Assembly (NCBI GenBank): GCA_002284615.2
Contig: MU069464.1
Span: 272,261 to 284,346 of the forward strand
Source of the DNA: Dunaliella salina
Lineage: Eukaryota; Chlorophyta; Chlorophyceae; Chlamydomonadales; Dunaliellaceae
Length of the DNA stretch: 12,086 bases
Reading direction: 5' to 3'
The position numbers were made by a program, and so were the translations under genes. Position 1 is the first letter of the stretch; each line of letters starts with the position of its first letter. The notes beneath the pieces were generated by a model that saw only the letters and a program-made list of their open reading frames with translations, had not been told where the DNA came from and did not search any database. Positions 1 to 8,427 of this stretch are shown piece after piece.

Positions 1-101
1 TCGCCTTTTTAGAAGTGCAGGTATTCCCTGGGATTACTAAGTGACCAAGAGGACCGCCCTCCTGATGTGCGTGAATATACCACAGCTGAGCTGGGGAAAA
101 G

Positions 102-224
102 AGCGTCTGAAATGGGTCTGAAGCGGCTGATTTCAGCCATGCGGCTGAATTCAGACGTGTGCGCCTGAAGAGCGTCTGAAAATTTTTCAGACGCTGTTCA
201 GACGCTTCAGACGCATTTCAGACG
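102..224. repeat. Cluster of seven CGTCTGAA/TTCAGACG octamers with a palindrome
   Basis: The octamer CGTCTGAA occurs at 104-111 and 173-180. Its reverse complement TTCAGACG occurs at 150-157, 186-193, 197-204, 206-213 and 217-224. Positions 171-195 form a perfect inverted repeat with 12-bp arms (starting AGCGTCTGAAAA) around a single T. The last four copies on one strand are spaced 9-11 bp apart, about one helical turn. Such spacing would suit repeated protein binding, but I recognise no known motif. It could equally be the end of an unrecognised mobile element. Confidence 0.75.
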
Positions 225-1068
225 TGCCAGGAAATTTCTGACGGGGGAGGACCTCTGATGCTCGTCGGACTTTCATCGCACGGACAGGCACGCATAATCA
301 GGGAGGTTTGGCCAAGCCCTGATAGGCTACCTCCGTGCCTGCTGTTTGTTTTGATTGATGCTTGTGGTTGTCAGCATCAACATTGACGCCGCGGGCTGCC
401 ATGGTGGTTGCCAGGGAGGAGGTACTGGGCTCCACAAAGCTTTGACTTTAAAGTCGCTGGAGCTAATTTTTTATCAGAGTTCTTGCTTGTGCACACACAT
501 CCGAGGGAGTCAATGTAGTTTTGGAGGAGGGCCTTGGCTCCCAATCTCCTCCATTCCAACCTCCCTCACGATTCTAGTTGTCAGAAACTCTTTGTACATG
601 AACAAAATTTTAACATGTGATCTCGCATCTGTAGCTATCAGCAGAAACCTTAACAAACAAAAGTAAATAAATAAATCAGGATTTGAAACCCGGACCCCAT
701 CACAGCACTCCGCTGAAGCATCATAATTTCTTGAAACATTTAAAGACAGTCGTTCCCTATTGCCATTACTCCTCTCGACTGCCTTTTGAGTACCCCCCAA
801 CAGCCCTCCACCAGCTCGCAGCAGGTGGCCACCCGTGCACTCAGGGCCCATTATAGCGTCCACCTGCAGGCTAGGGGGTGCAGCTGGAGGGTCAGGGCAC
901 ACAGGGGTGAGTTTTGCTGTTGAGCGCACAATCATGCAGGCCTCGTGCACAGCATAGTCCACCAAATGGGACCAGCTCAGTGCTGAAACTGCATTTTAAA
1001 CTAGCTTTTTAAGTGGTGTGCTCAGAACTAGTTAGCCCAGTACTGGCAGAGGTGGCCTGGCTGGCGAT
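225..1068. other. Gene-free stretch, possible old tRNA-like SINE remnant inside
   Basis: I find no supported gene here. The longest frame (510-965, minus) shows no recognisable domain and low-complexity composition, so it is treated as chance. On the minus strand, 679-690 reads GGTTTCAAATCC, close to the Pol III B box (GGTTCRANTCC) but with an extra base. It is preceded by a tRNA-arm-like GGGGTCCGG and followed by an AT-rich stretch. That fits a decayed tRNA-derived SINE, but no convincing A box is visible at the usual distance. The rest is unique-looking sequence. Confidence 0.3.
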
Positions 1069-1093
1069 AGGTAAGGTAAGGTAAGGTAAGGTT
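1069..1093. repeat. (GGTAA)n microsatellite
   Basis: About five units of GGTAA in a row. It directly follows the 16-bp string CCTGGCTGGCGATAGG (1056-1071), which recurs at 1708-1723 at the end of the 27-bp minisatellite. Confidence 0.9.
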
Positions 1094-1610
1094 ACATCGC
1101 TATATCCGCCTACGAGGGCAGCTGAGCGGAAACACAGACCTGGAACTAGACAAGTCTTCGAAAATGTGTATAGAAATGTCAACTGTTGAGAAACATGCAC
1201 TCTAAGTACCACATAAAGCAGAGGTCTCCAAGTAAGCACTAAGAAAATGGCACAAGAAGTCTTAACCTGAATGCTCATATGTTTGACTCGTAACTCCAAA
1301 TGTTCAGAGAACAGAGTGCAAGGAAAGAGGTGGTCAAATGCAGATTTGCATGATGTTTGGCAAACAGTCTCCTCGAAACTTCAACACCCTATTGCAATGT
1401 TTTATGGTATGGAAGGAACTACAGCAACAGCCTGAGAGCACATGCTCATGGGAAGCTCCACATTAACTTGAATTTTAAGCAATACCTGGCATTCACGTTT
1501 GCTCCTCTCAACCCACACTCACAAGCTTGGATGAAACCATCTATAAGGATCCCTTGGGTAACTCTGCATTGGTCACTCTGCCGTCCCACTGTCCAGGTCT
1601 TCCAATAAGG

Positions 1611-1709
1611 CTTTCAGGGCAGCTACCCATGGGCATGCTTTCAGGGCAGCTACCCATGGGCATGCTTTCAGGGCAGCTACCCATGGGCATGCTTTCAGGG
1701 CAGCTACCC
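1611..1709. repeat. 27-bp minisatellite, copy 1 (about 3.7 units)
   Basis: Units start at 1611, 1638, 1665 and 1692 with CTTTCAGGGCAGCTACCC, followed in full units by ATGGGCATG. The three full units are identical and the last is cut after CTACCC. Each unit contains the palindromes CCCATGGG and GCATGC. The period is a multiple of three, so the array stays open in several frames (LSGQLPMGM on plus). I take this as a by-product, not as coding. Confidence 0.95.
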
Positions 1710-1824
1710 TGGCTGGCGATAGGCAGGACATCAAACAGGCCATGTTTCTGTGCATGTCTCATTGAGAAATTTGAAATTCCTTCGCTCTACCGCAAGGGTC
1801 TCGGACCGTGCATTAAGGAAAGGA

Positions 1825-1982
1825 CGCTCCAGCCTATACTGGAGCGACCCCACCAATCAACCCGGAGGAGACACTCCAGCCTGTACCGGAGCGCCCCCAC
1901 CAGGACGCGAACCCATGACCTCCTCCACCGTTCAATGAAAAGAATATTCTGTGCGGTGGGCGTTGTTCGGCCACAGCGTCTC
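1825..1982 (-). mobile_element. tRNA-derived SINE-like element, copy 1
   Basis: Read on the minus strand, 1961-1973 gives TGGCCGAACAACG, resembling the A box of a Ser/Leu-type tRNA (TGGCCGAGTGG). 1903-1913 gives GGTTCGCGTCC, a near-consensus Pol III B box. The gap is 47 bases. Downstream on the same strand lie two hairpins 47 bp apart: 1872-1893 and 1825-1846, each with an 8-bp stem and a 6-base loop. The outer limits are uncertain, because no terminal poly-A or target-site duplication was found. No protein is expected. The family name is unknown to me. Confidence 0.55.
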
Positions 1983-2240
1983 ATTTCCAAAGTTATGGCA
2001 ACCTTCACATGTCTCCGTCGATTTGCCACATCATTCACAGATTTTCGATGCAAACACCTGACATGTATTTCACCCCAGTGGCTTTTTGAAGGAGCATGGG
2101 AGGGGGAAGTTTGCAGAGATTGGGAGTCAGCTGCCCTGCGTCTACTTTGCATGTGAAGGTTCAGCGGTGTCACCCCCCTGTGCTTTCCAAGAAATGCCAG
2201 TTGAAAAACATAGAAGCCCCTAAAGCTAACATAAACTAAG

Positions 2241-2656
2241 TACCCAAATTTCTAACATAAGAAAGTAAGAAAGAAATTTACCCAAATTTCTAAGAAAGTA
2301 ATGTACACAAATTTCTTTCTTAGAAATTTTTTTCTTAGAAATTTGTTTGATTTTCTAAGAGAGAAATTTCGTCCTCAAAGTGCAGGGGCCTAACCGATTC
2401 GGTTTGACGCACTTTGGACGGGAATTCCGCCGCGGCCAGCCGTCTTTCACGCATAAGATTTCGTAGACAATTAGTCTGGACTCGATGAAATGGGCTTGTC
2501 GAGTTTCGTGGCGGACGGTGCTGGTCGGATTTTTGCGGCTGCATGGAGGTTGAATTTCTGGAGGGGACATGTTACAACGAAATTTTCTCTTCAGTTATCC
2601 TCTTCAATTCACTCTCGTCTTTGGAGACGTGGATTCGCATGATAGCGACTGACGAC
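2241..2656. repeat. R-family dispersed repeat, copy in duplication copy 1
   Basis: The left part (2241-2380) is AT-rich, with repeated AAATTTCTAAGAAA and its reverse complement, giving nested inverted repeats. The core (from about 2380) contains CCGATTCGG, CACTTTGGACGGGAATTCC and GATTTCGTAGACAATTAG. The tail (from 2496) contains CGGACGGTGCTGGTCGG and GCTGCATGGAGG. Related cores occur at 8503, 8690 and 9473 in the same orientation. A 45-residue frame in the tail (from 2543) also stays open in the 8856 copy. The changes mix silent and replacement types, so coding is not supported. Confidence 0.8.
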
Positions 2657-3105
2657 GAGCATGGAGTTGATGGCATGGAGCTTTCAAGGACGCCCTCCTT
2701 GTCTGGTAACATTCTTCTGCTTGGTTGCTGTATTCCTGATTTGTGTGGCTGTCCTCCATGCCTGCAGCAGTGCAAGTTGACAAGGAGCTCTCAGCTTCCA
2801 GCGCCCTGGAGCATGGGGCAGTCATATAAGCTGAAAAGGATGAATAGCAAGAAGTTCTGCAGGTCATGCTTTTCAGGTCCTGCCATCCTTATTCTGGGCC
2901 CAAGGGTTCCCTCTTCTGAAGAGTGGTGCCTTGTCGCCTGCTTGTCATGTTCTGTTGACATTCTTTTCATCACTTCCTTGTCTTGACGCTGCCAGCCTTG
3001 TGGCATGGCTGTCCGGGCATTTGTACAGAGTCATGGCAGTGAAGGATGGAGTCCAAATATTTCAGTGGAATTGCAGGAGGAGGGGCGAGGAGGGCTTGCT
3101 GCCTG
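2657..3105. other. Gene-free remainder of duplication copy 1
   Basis: I see no gene. A 147-codon plus frame (2543-2986) runs through here, but it begins inside the R repeat, has no recognisable domain, and its composition matches the surrounding repeats. The phrase CCCTGGAGCATGGGGCAGTC (2802-2821) recurs in near-identical context at 9242-9261. Confidence 0.5.
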
Positions 3106-3448
3106 NGAATGCTCATATGTTTGACTCGTAACTCCAAATGTTCAGAGAACAGAGTGCAAGGAAAGAGGTGGTCAAATGCAGATTTGCATGATGTTTGGCA
3201 AACAGTCTCCTCGAAACTTCAACACCCTATTGCAATGTTTTATGGTATGGAAGGAACTACAGCAACAGCCTGAGAGCACATGCTCATGGGAAGCTCCACA
3301 TTAACTTGAATTTTAAGCAATACCTGGCATTCACGTTTGCTCCTCTCAACCCACACTCACAAGCTTGGATGAAACCATCTATAAGGATCCCTTGGGTAAC
3401 TCTGCATTGGTCACTCTGCCGTCCCACTGTCCAGGTCTTCCAATAAGG

Positions 3449-3547
3449 CTTTCAGGGCAGCTACCCATGGGCATGCTTTCAGGGCAGCTACCCATGGGCA
3501 TGCTTTCAGGGCAGCTACCCATGGGCATGCTTTCAGGGCAGCTACCC
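3449..3547. repeat. 27-bp minisatellite, copy 2
   Basis: Same array as at 1611-1709, shifted by 1838. Unit number and sequence are unchanged. Because minisatellites usually vary in copy number quickly, equal length in both segments argues that the segments separated very recently or are an assembly duplicate. Confidence 0.95.
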
Positions 3548-3662
3548 TGGCTGGCGATAGGCAGGACATCAAACAGGCCATGTTTCTGTGCATGTCTCAT
3601 TGAGAAATTTGAAATTCCTTCGCTCTACCGCAAGGGTCTCGGACCGTGCATTAAGGAAAGGA

Positions 3663-3820
3663 CGCTCCAGCCTATACTGGAGCGACCCCACCAATCAACC
3701 CGGAGGAGACACTCCAGCCTGTACCGGAGCGCCCCCACCAGGACGCGAACCCATGACCTCCTCCACCGTTCAATGAAAAGAATATTCTGTGCGGTGGGCG
3801 TTGTTCGGCCACAGCGTCTC
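3663..3820 (-). mobile_element. tRNA-derived SINE-like element, copy 2
   Basis: Identical to the element at 1825-1982. The B box is at 3741-3751, the A box at 3799-3811, and the hairpins at 3663-3684 and 3710-3731. It was carried by the segmental duplication and is not an independent insertion. Confidence 0.55.
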
Positions 3821-4078
3821 ATTTCCAAAGTTATGGCAACCTTCACATGTCTCCGTCGATTTGCCACATCATTCACAGATTTTCGATGCAAACACCTGAC
3901 ATGTATTTCACCCCAGTGGCTTTTTGAAGGAGCATGGGAGGGGGAAGTTTGCAGAGATTGGGAGTCAGCTGCCCTGCGTCTACTTTGCATGTGAAGGTTC
4001 AGCGGTGTCACCCCCCTGTGCTTTCCAAGAAATGCCAGTTGAAAAACATAGAAGCCCCTAAAGCTAACATAAACTAAG

Positions 4079-4494
4079 TACCCAAATTTCTAACATAAGA
4101 AAGTAAGAAAGAAATTTACCCAAATTTCTAAGAAAGTAATGTACACAAATTTCTTTCTTAGAAATTTTTTTCTTAGAAATTTGTTTGATTTTCTAAGAGA
4201 GAAATTTCGTCCTCAAAGTGCAGGGGCCTAACCGATTCGGTTTGACGCACTTTGGACGGGAATTCCGCCGCGGCCAGCCGTCTTTCACGCATAAGATTTC
4301 GTAGACAATTAGTCTGGACTCGATGAAATGGGCTTGTCGAGTTTCGTGGCGGACGGTGCTGGTCGGATTTTTGCGGCTGCATGGAGGTNGAATTTCTGGA
4401 GGGNACATGTTACAACGAAATTTTCTCTTCAGTTATCCTCTTCAATTCNCTCTCGTCTTNGGAGACGTGGATTCGCATGATAGCNACTGACGAC
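4079..4494. repeat. R-family dispersed repeat, copy in duplication copy 2
   Basis: Same content as 2241-2656, with N at 4389, 4404, 4449, 4460 and 4485, all inside the tail that is shared with the R copy at 8623. This clustering of N fits mixing of reads from several R copies. Confidence 0.8.
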
Positions 4495-4944
4495 GAGCAT
4501 GGAGTTGATGGCATGGAGCTTTCAAGGACGCCCTCCTTGTCTGGTAACATTCTTCTGCTTGGTTGCTGTACTCCTGATTTGTGTGGCTGTCCTCCATGCC
4601 TGCAGCAGTGCAAGTTGACAAGGAGCTCTCAGCTTCCAGCGCCCTGGAGCATGGGGCAGTCATATAAGCTGAAAAGGATGAATAGCAAGAAGTTCTGCAG
4701 GTCATGCTTTTCAGGTCCTGNCATCCTTATTCTGGGCCCAAGGGTTCCCTCTTCTGAAGAGTGGTGCCTTGTCGCCTGCTTGTCATGTTCTGTTGACATT
4801 CTTTTCATCACTTCCTTGTCTTGACGCTGCCAGCCTTGTGGCATGGCTGTCCGGGCATTTGTACAGAGTCATGGCAGTGAAGGATGGAGTCCAAATATTT
4901 CAGTGGAATTGCAGGAGGAGGGGCGAGGAGGGCTTGCTGCCTGG

Positions 4945-5387
4945 CTAAAGCATTGCTCTCAGCTTCCAGCTCCTTGGCTGACATGTGTGCATGGAGGAGG
5001 CNAAGAGGAGTATGGAGTGGCAGCGGAGTGAAATGTCTGGATTGATACTCCTCCTATGGAGGGTCCTGGCTCCCTTGCCTGAGGTGTTGGAATGCGTTCA
5101 AAGAAATCCTCATGCGCCCCGTCAACATGCTCCAGCTTTCAGCTTCTTCTTGTGCTGTTAGACTATGTTGTTTGATGATGAGGCTCCAGTGGCAGGTCAG
5201 CCGGTTCTCTTTTCCTTTATGTTTTCCAGGCCTTTTGTGAATTTCTTGTTTGGCCAAATAGCAAATTTACGCCCGTTCCTGTCGGTCTTCCTTGTTGCAT
5301 GTGAGGTTGCCCAGGCAAGCATGCAAGAGTGCTGGTCAAAGAAACCCTGCTTGTCATGCTTCTGATGTCCTGTTTTCTTGTTTGCCG
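4945..5387. other. Gene-free stretch before the modular repeat array
   Basis: I see no gene and no clean repeat. Fragments such as CTCAGCTTCCAGCTCC (4957-4972) echo phrases at 2793 and 9229, and pyrimidine-rich words such as TTTCTTGTTTGGCC resemble the spacer of the array that follows. It is probably diverged repeat sequence. Confidence 0.5.
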
Positions 5388-5600
5388 CCAAGGTGGGCCA
5401 AGGAGAAGGCCTCTTGTTTTTGTCTGTCAAGCTCTTCAGGTTAACACAATGCTGCAAGGTTGAACCTTGCTGCTGCTTGGAGACCTTCATGCCTCTTGCA
5501 GTTNTTTGTGTGACTGTCATGCATGCATGTCTGGCCTGATTGACGAGGAGCATGGAGTCAACAGGTTCCTGACAGCCTGCTGGTGTGAAAGGGAGGGCAA
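5388..5600. repeat. Modular repeat, unit C
   Basis: Order of words: AAGGTGGGCCAAGGAG, CTGTCAAG, CAGGTTAACA, TTGCTGCTGCTTGGAG, CTTCATG, GTGTGACTGTCATGCATG, TTGACGAGGAGCATGGAGTC. The same words come in the same order at 5790-5960 and 7858-8012, with base changes and small indels. Translations of the units do not keep a common open frame, so this is an ancient degenerate non-coding tandem family, not a protein repeat. Confidence 0.7.
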
Positions 5601-6321
5601 TTGCTTTTGCAAGGTTCAGGCCTTTTTTTGTTTTTGTGCTGTTCTTCCATGCCTGGCATCTGGCAAGACTGCTTACACCGGAGACCGTTAANTAGAGTTA
5701 GGACAACATACATGTAAAAGCATAAATTATGCGCAGGCAAATCTGTGGCGCTTGACAAGGAGCATGGAGTTGGGGCACTAAGCTGTCAAGGTGGGTCAAA
5801 GAAATCCTGGAATGCCTCTTATTTTGGTCTGTCAAGTTTCTCAGGTTAACATTTGCGACGAGGTCGAAACTTGCTGCTGCTTGGAGCTTCATGACTTTCT
5901 TTTTTGTGTGACTGTCATGCATGTATGAAGTGCCAATTGACAAGGAGGATGCAGTCAAGGAGGCTTCTAAAGGCCTCTCGGTGTACACATGTCAGAGGAA
6001 AGGCAACGGCTGATGCAGGGTTTGTNTCTTTCNTGTTCGCTTCCCCTGTTCTTGTGTCTTGTCATGCTTGCATGAAGGGCGTCTCAATTGACGAGGAGCA
6101 TGGAGTCAAGGAGGTTCTGGCCTACTGGTACGAGAGGAAGGGATGCATGCATGACGTGCTGATGGGGTTGGATTGTGCATGCCTTCCTTGTTTGCTTTCC
6201 TTACCCTGGTCTGGTCCTTCCATTCACGTCAACTTGGTGCTCGTGGAGGACAGGATTGGAGAGCAATTCAGGCCATGCCCAGTTTGAATTGGAGGCCTTT
6301 CTTGCTTTTAAAGATCCTGCC
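5601..6321. repeat. Modular repeat, block A (paralogue of 7677-8382)
   Basis: The block starts at TTGCTTTTGCAAGGTTCAGG and aligns with 7677-8382 in the same orientation, by eye at roughly nine bases in ten with several short indels. It contains modules with TTGACAAGGAGCATGGAGT (5754), TTGACAAGGAGGATGCAGTC (5937) and TTGACGAGGAGCATGGAGTC (6089). Plus frames such as 5904-6287 are broken by stops and frame changes in the paralogue, so I do not call a gene. Confidence 0.8.
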
Positions 6322-6840
6322 GTGCAAGGCTTTTCCTGGCATTGTGGTGAATGATAGGGGTGGATGTGAAGGTGCAAGGAGGAGTTGTGGACTTCAACTC
6401 GGAAAAGTGTCAGATGAGAGTCCATGACATTTTTGCCATGCATGCATGTCCTGCTTTGGTGGCATCTTATGGTCATTTGTTTTGTTTTGATGCTGTTGAT
6501 ACTAGTTGTTATGATTTGCAGATTGTGGATGGTGAGAGATGGAAACCTGAANCAGGTTTGGTGGCTCTTCTTTTCAGCTTGTGTCCTTGTTCTGGTCAAC
6601 ACATGTGCTGTAGAAGTTCCAAGTTTTTTGACGGCAGGTGTACACAAATTGCACACACGTGCATGGAGGAGCATGCATGGAGTCAAAACAGCAAGAAACA
6701 GATCTCCCTTGCGCAGCTGTGACTGCCAGCTGCAACTGCCAGCATCCCGGCAGGCATGCAAGCATGCAGTGCTGTTAACTTTTCAAACAAAATAAAAAAA
6801 GAGGTCAAGGGATGGCGGTGATGGCTTGTTCCTTGTTTGC
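6322..6840. other. Gene-free stretch absent from paralogous block B
   Basis: Sequence between about 6322 and 6773 is missing in block B, where the match resumes from GTGCTGTT/GATGCTGTT and runs on to 6823. The stretch holds further degenerate modules: CATGCATGCATGTCC near 6438 and GAGGAGCATGCATGGAGTC near 6666. No frame with a recognisable product was found. Either block B lost this part or block A gained it. Confidence 0.55.
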
Positions 6841-6976
6841 CTTCCTTACTCTGCTCTGATTTTTCTTGTTTGCAGGCCACGCAGGGAACTCCTGTCTTGT
6901 CTGTGTTCTCCCTCAACTGTCTTTCTTGCAGGCCGTGTNCACCTTGCCTGTTCTTGTNCTCAAGAAATGCAGNGAT
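6841..6976. repeat. Duplicated segment, paired with 9269-9398
   Basis: Starts CTTCCTTACTCTGCTCTGAT and contains GGAACTCCTGTCTT and GTGTTCTCCCTCAAC. The same words occur in order at 9269-9398 in the same orientation, with substitutions and short indels. Three N (6939, 6958, 6973) fall inside. Non-coding by appearance. Confidence 0.75.
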
Positions 6977-6979
6977 TGT

Positions 6980-7094
6980 GGCGTCTTCCTTGTTTTTGTT
7001 GTTGTCCTTCCTGCTTGCAATGCCAGTTGGTGATGAGCGTGGAATCCAGGCTGACCTCTTGTTTTGATGCAAGGCCTAGCACGCTTTCTTGTCC
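6980..7094. repeat. Duplicated segment, paired with 7373-7501
   Basis: GCGTCTTCCTTGTTTTTGTT, then GCCAGTTGGTGATGAGCGTG and TGATGCAAGGCCTAG. The partner 395 bases downstream is nearly the same but carries about 15 extra bases (AACATGGCGTCATG-like) after GGAATCCAGG. The extra bases shift the reading frame, arguing against a protein repeat. Confidence 0.8.
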
Positions 7095-7372
7095 NTGTCC
7101 TTCATGCCTTTCTCGCAGCTGTTTGTTTGTGTGACTGTCATGCATGGAGTGTCAGTTGATGAGAAANATGGCGTCAGGGAGTCTCCTGAGGGCCTGCTGG
7201 TGCGAGAGGAAGGGCAACAAGATGATGTGGCGTTCAGGTCTCTTTTGTTTCTTTGCTATCCTTCCAGCCGACCTTCAAGACTGCTTTTAAGCCCAGTCAC
7301 AAGGAATCGGAAGGACTTGCATGTGTCATGACAGTCATGGTGTCATGTGCTACTTTNTCATTCAGGATCCAA
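7095..7372. other. Spacer with one degenerate array module
   Basis: Contains GTGTGACTGTCATGCATGG (7131-7149), then GTTGATGAGAAANATGGCGTC and GCGAGAGGAAGGGCAAC. These are diverged forms of the module seen in blocks A and B. No gene is supported. Confidence 0.5.
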
Positions 7373-7501
7373 GTGACGTCTGCCTTGTTTGAGTTGTTGT
7401 CCTTCCTGCTTGCAGTGCCAGTTGGTGATGAGCGTGGAATCCAGGAACATGGCGTCATGCTGACCTCTTGTTTTGATGCAAGGCCTAGGACGCTTTCTTG
7501 T
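7373..7501. repeat. Duplicated segment, paired with 6980-7094
   Basis: The partner of 6980-7094, with about 15 extra bases around 7444-7459. It includes GCCAGTTGGTGATGAGCGTG and ends GACGCTTTCTTGTGACC. Confidence 0.8.
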
Positions 7502-7632
7502 GACCATTTCTTTCCAGGCTATGACCCTTAAAAGGCATGTATGCTTCAAGTTTGTATTCCTTGTTTTGGAGTCTACCCGGCAGGATTGGAGGGGGGGTTT
7601 GAATGAGGGAAGAAAAAAGGAAACTGCCTAAC

Positions 7633-7676
7633 GAAATTTGGGCCAGCGCGCAGCGCCCTTACTATGTGATCGTCCG
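7633..7676. repeat. R-family fragment: terminal hairpin only
   Basis: GAAATTTGGG at 7633-7642 is followed by a hairpin with stem GCGC (7646-7649 and 7653-7656) and loop GCA, then CCTTACTATGTGATCGTCCG. The R core that should follow is missing. Block B starts immediately after, at 7677. Confidence 0.75.
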
Positions 7677-8427
7677 TTGCTTTTGCAAGGTTCAGGCCTT
7701 TCTTGTTTATGTGCTGTCCTTCCATGCCATCTGTCTAGACTGCTTACACCGGAGACCGTCAAATGGAGTTAGGACAACATGCATGTAAAAGCATAAATTA
7801 TGCGCGGGGAAATCTGTGGCGCTTGACAAGGAGCATGGAGTTGGGGCAGTAAGCTGTCAAGGTGGGCCAAATAAAAATCCTGGAATGCCTCTTATTTTGG
7901 TCTGTCAAGTTTCTCAGATTAACAAATTGCGATGAGGTCGAACCTTGCTGCTGCTTGGAGCTTCATGACTTTCGTGTGACTGTCATGCATGTATGAAGTG
8001 CCAATTGACAAGGAGGATGCAGTCAAGGAGGCTTCTGAGGGCCTCTTGGTGTACACATGTTAGAGGAAGGGCAACATCTGATGCAGGGTTTGTGTCTTCC
8101 TTGTTCGCTTCCCCCGTTATTGTGTCCTGTCATGCTTGCATGTAGGGCATTGTCGAGGAGCATGAAGTGAAGGAGGTTCTGGCCTAATGGTACGAGAGGA
8201 TGGGATACATACATGACATGCTGATGGGGTTGGATTGTGCATGCCTTCCTTGTTTGCTTTCCTTACCCCGGTCTGGTCCTTCTATTCAGGTCAACATGGT
8301 GCTTATGGAGGACAGGATTGGAGACCAATTCAGGCCATGCCCAGTATGACTTGCAGGCCTTTCTTGTTTTTAAGGATGCTGTTTTAAACAAAACAAAAAA
8401 AGAGGTAAGAGGGATGGCGATGATGGT
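7677..8427. repeat. Modular repeat, block B (paralogue of block A)
   Basis: Aligns with 5601-6321 up to about 8382, then with about 6776-6823 to 8427 (AAAAAAAGAGGTAAGAGGGATGG-like words). It keeps the module order of block A but carries disabling changes relative to any plus frame. Block B is bounded on the left by an R hairpin fragment and on the right by a full R hairpin (8428). This suggests that R sequences took part in its placement. Confidence 0.8.

Larger units (their letters stand above)
1269..3106. repeat. Tandem segmental duplication, copy 1 (1838 bp)
   Basis: This segment is repeated head to tail at 3107-4944 with a constant offset of 1838 bases. It begins with GAATGCTCATATG and ends in GCTTGCTGCCTG plus an N at 3106. 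Against copy 2 I see one clear difference, T at 2733 versus C at 4571. All other mismatches are N in copy 2. It holds a 27-bp minisatellite, a minus-strand SINE, an AT-rich palindromic block and an R-family repeat. No frame inside is convincing as a gene: the longest plus frame (1527-2156) is built from the minisatellite and the antisense of the SINE. Very recent duplication and assembly duplication both fit. Confidence 0.93.
3107..4944. repeat. Tandem segmental duplication, copy 2 (1838 bp)
   Basis: A near-exact copy of 1269-3106. Six of its bases are N (4389, 4404, 4449, 4460, 4485, 4721), and one real difference is C at 4571 against T at 2733. Homology ends at 4944, after which unique sequence (CTAAAGCATTGC) begins. 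The copy junction coincides with an N at 3106. CCTG stands just left of copy 1, at the junction and at the end of copy 2, a possible microhomology. Confidence 0.93.

Noticed and set aside
510..965. 151-codon minus-strand open frame
   Set aside because: No recognisable domain, composition like random sequence, and it crosses the possible SINE remnant.
1611..1709. CRISPR-like array
   Set aside because: Units are directly adjacent with no spacers; this is a plain minisatellite in a eukaryotic genome.
1527..2156. 209-codon plus-strand open frame (also at 3365-3994)
   Set aside because: It is built from the 27-bp minisatellite and the antisense of a tRNA-like element; the RTRTHDL string is the typical translation of a reversed B box. 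No domain is visible.
2543..2986. 147-codon plus frame, with a related frame at 8726-8986
   Set aside because: The similar residues follow from shared R-repeat DNA. Differences include many replacement changes, and the frames diverge after about 45 codons.
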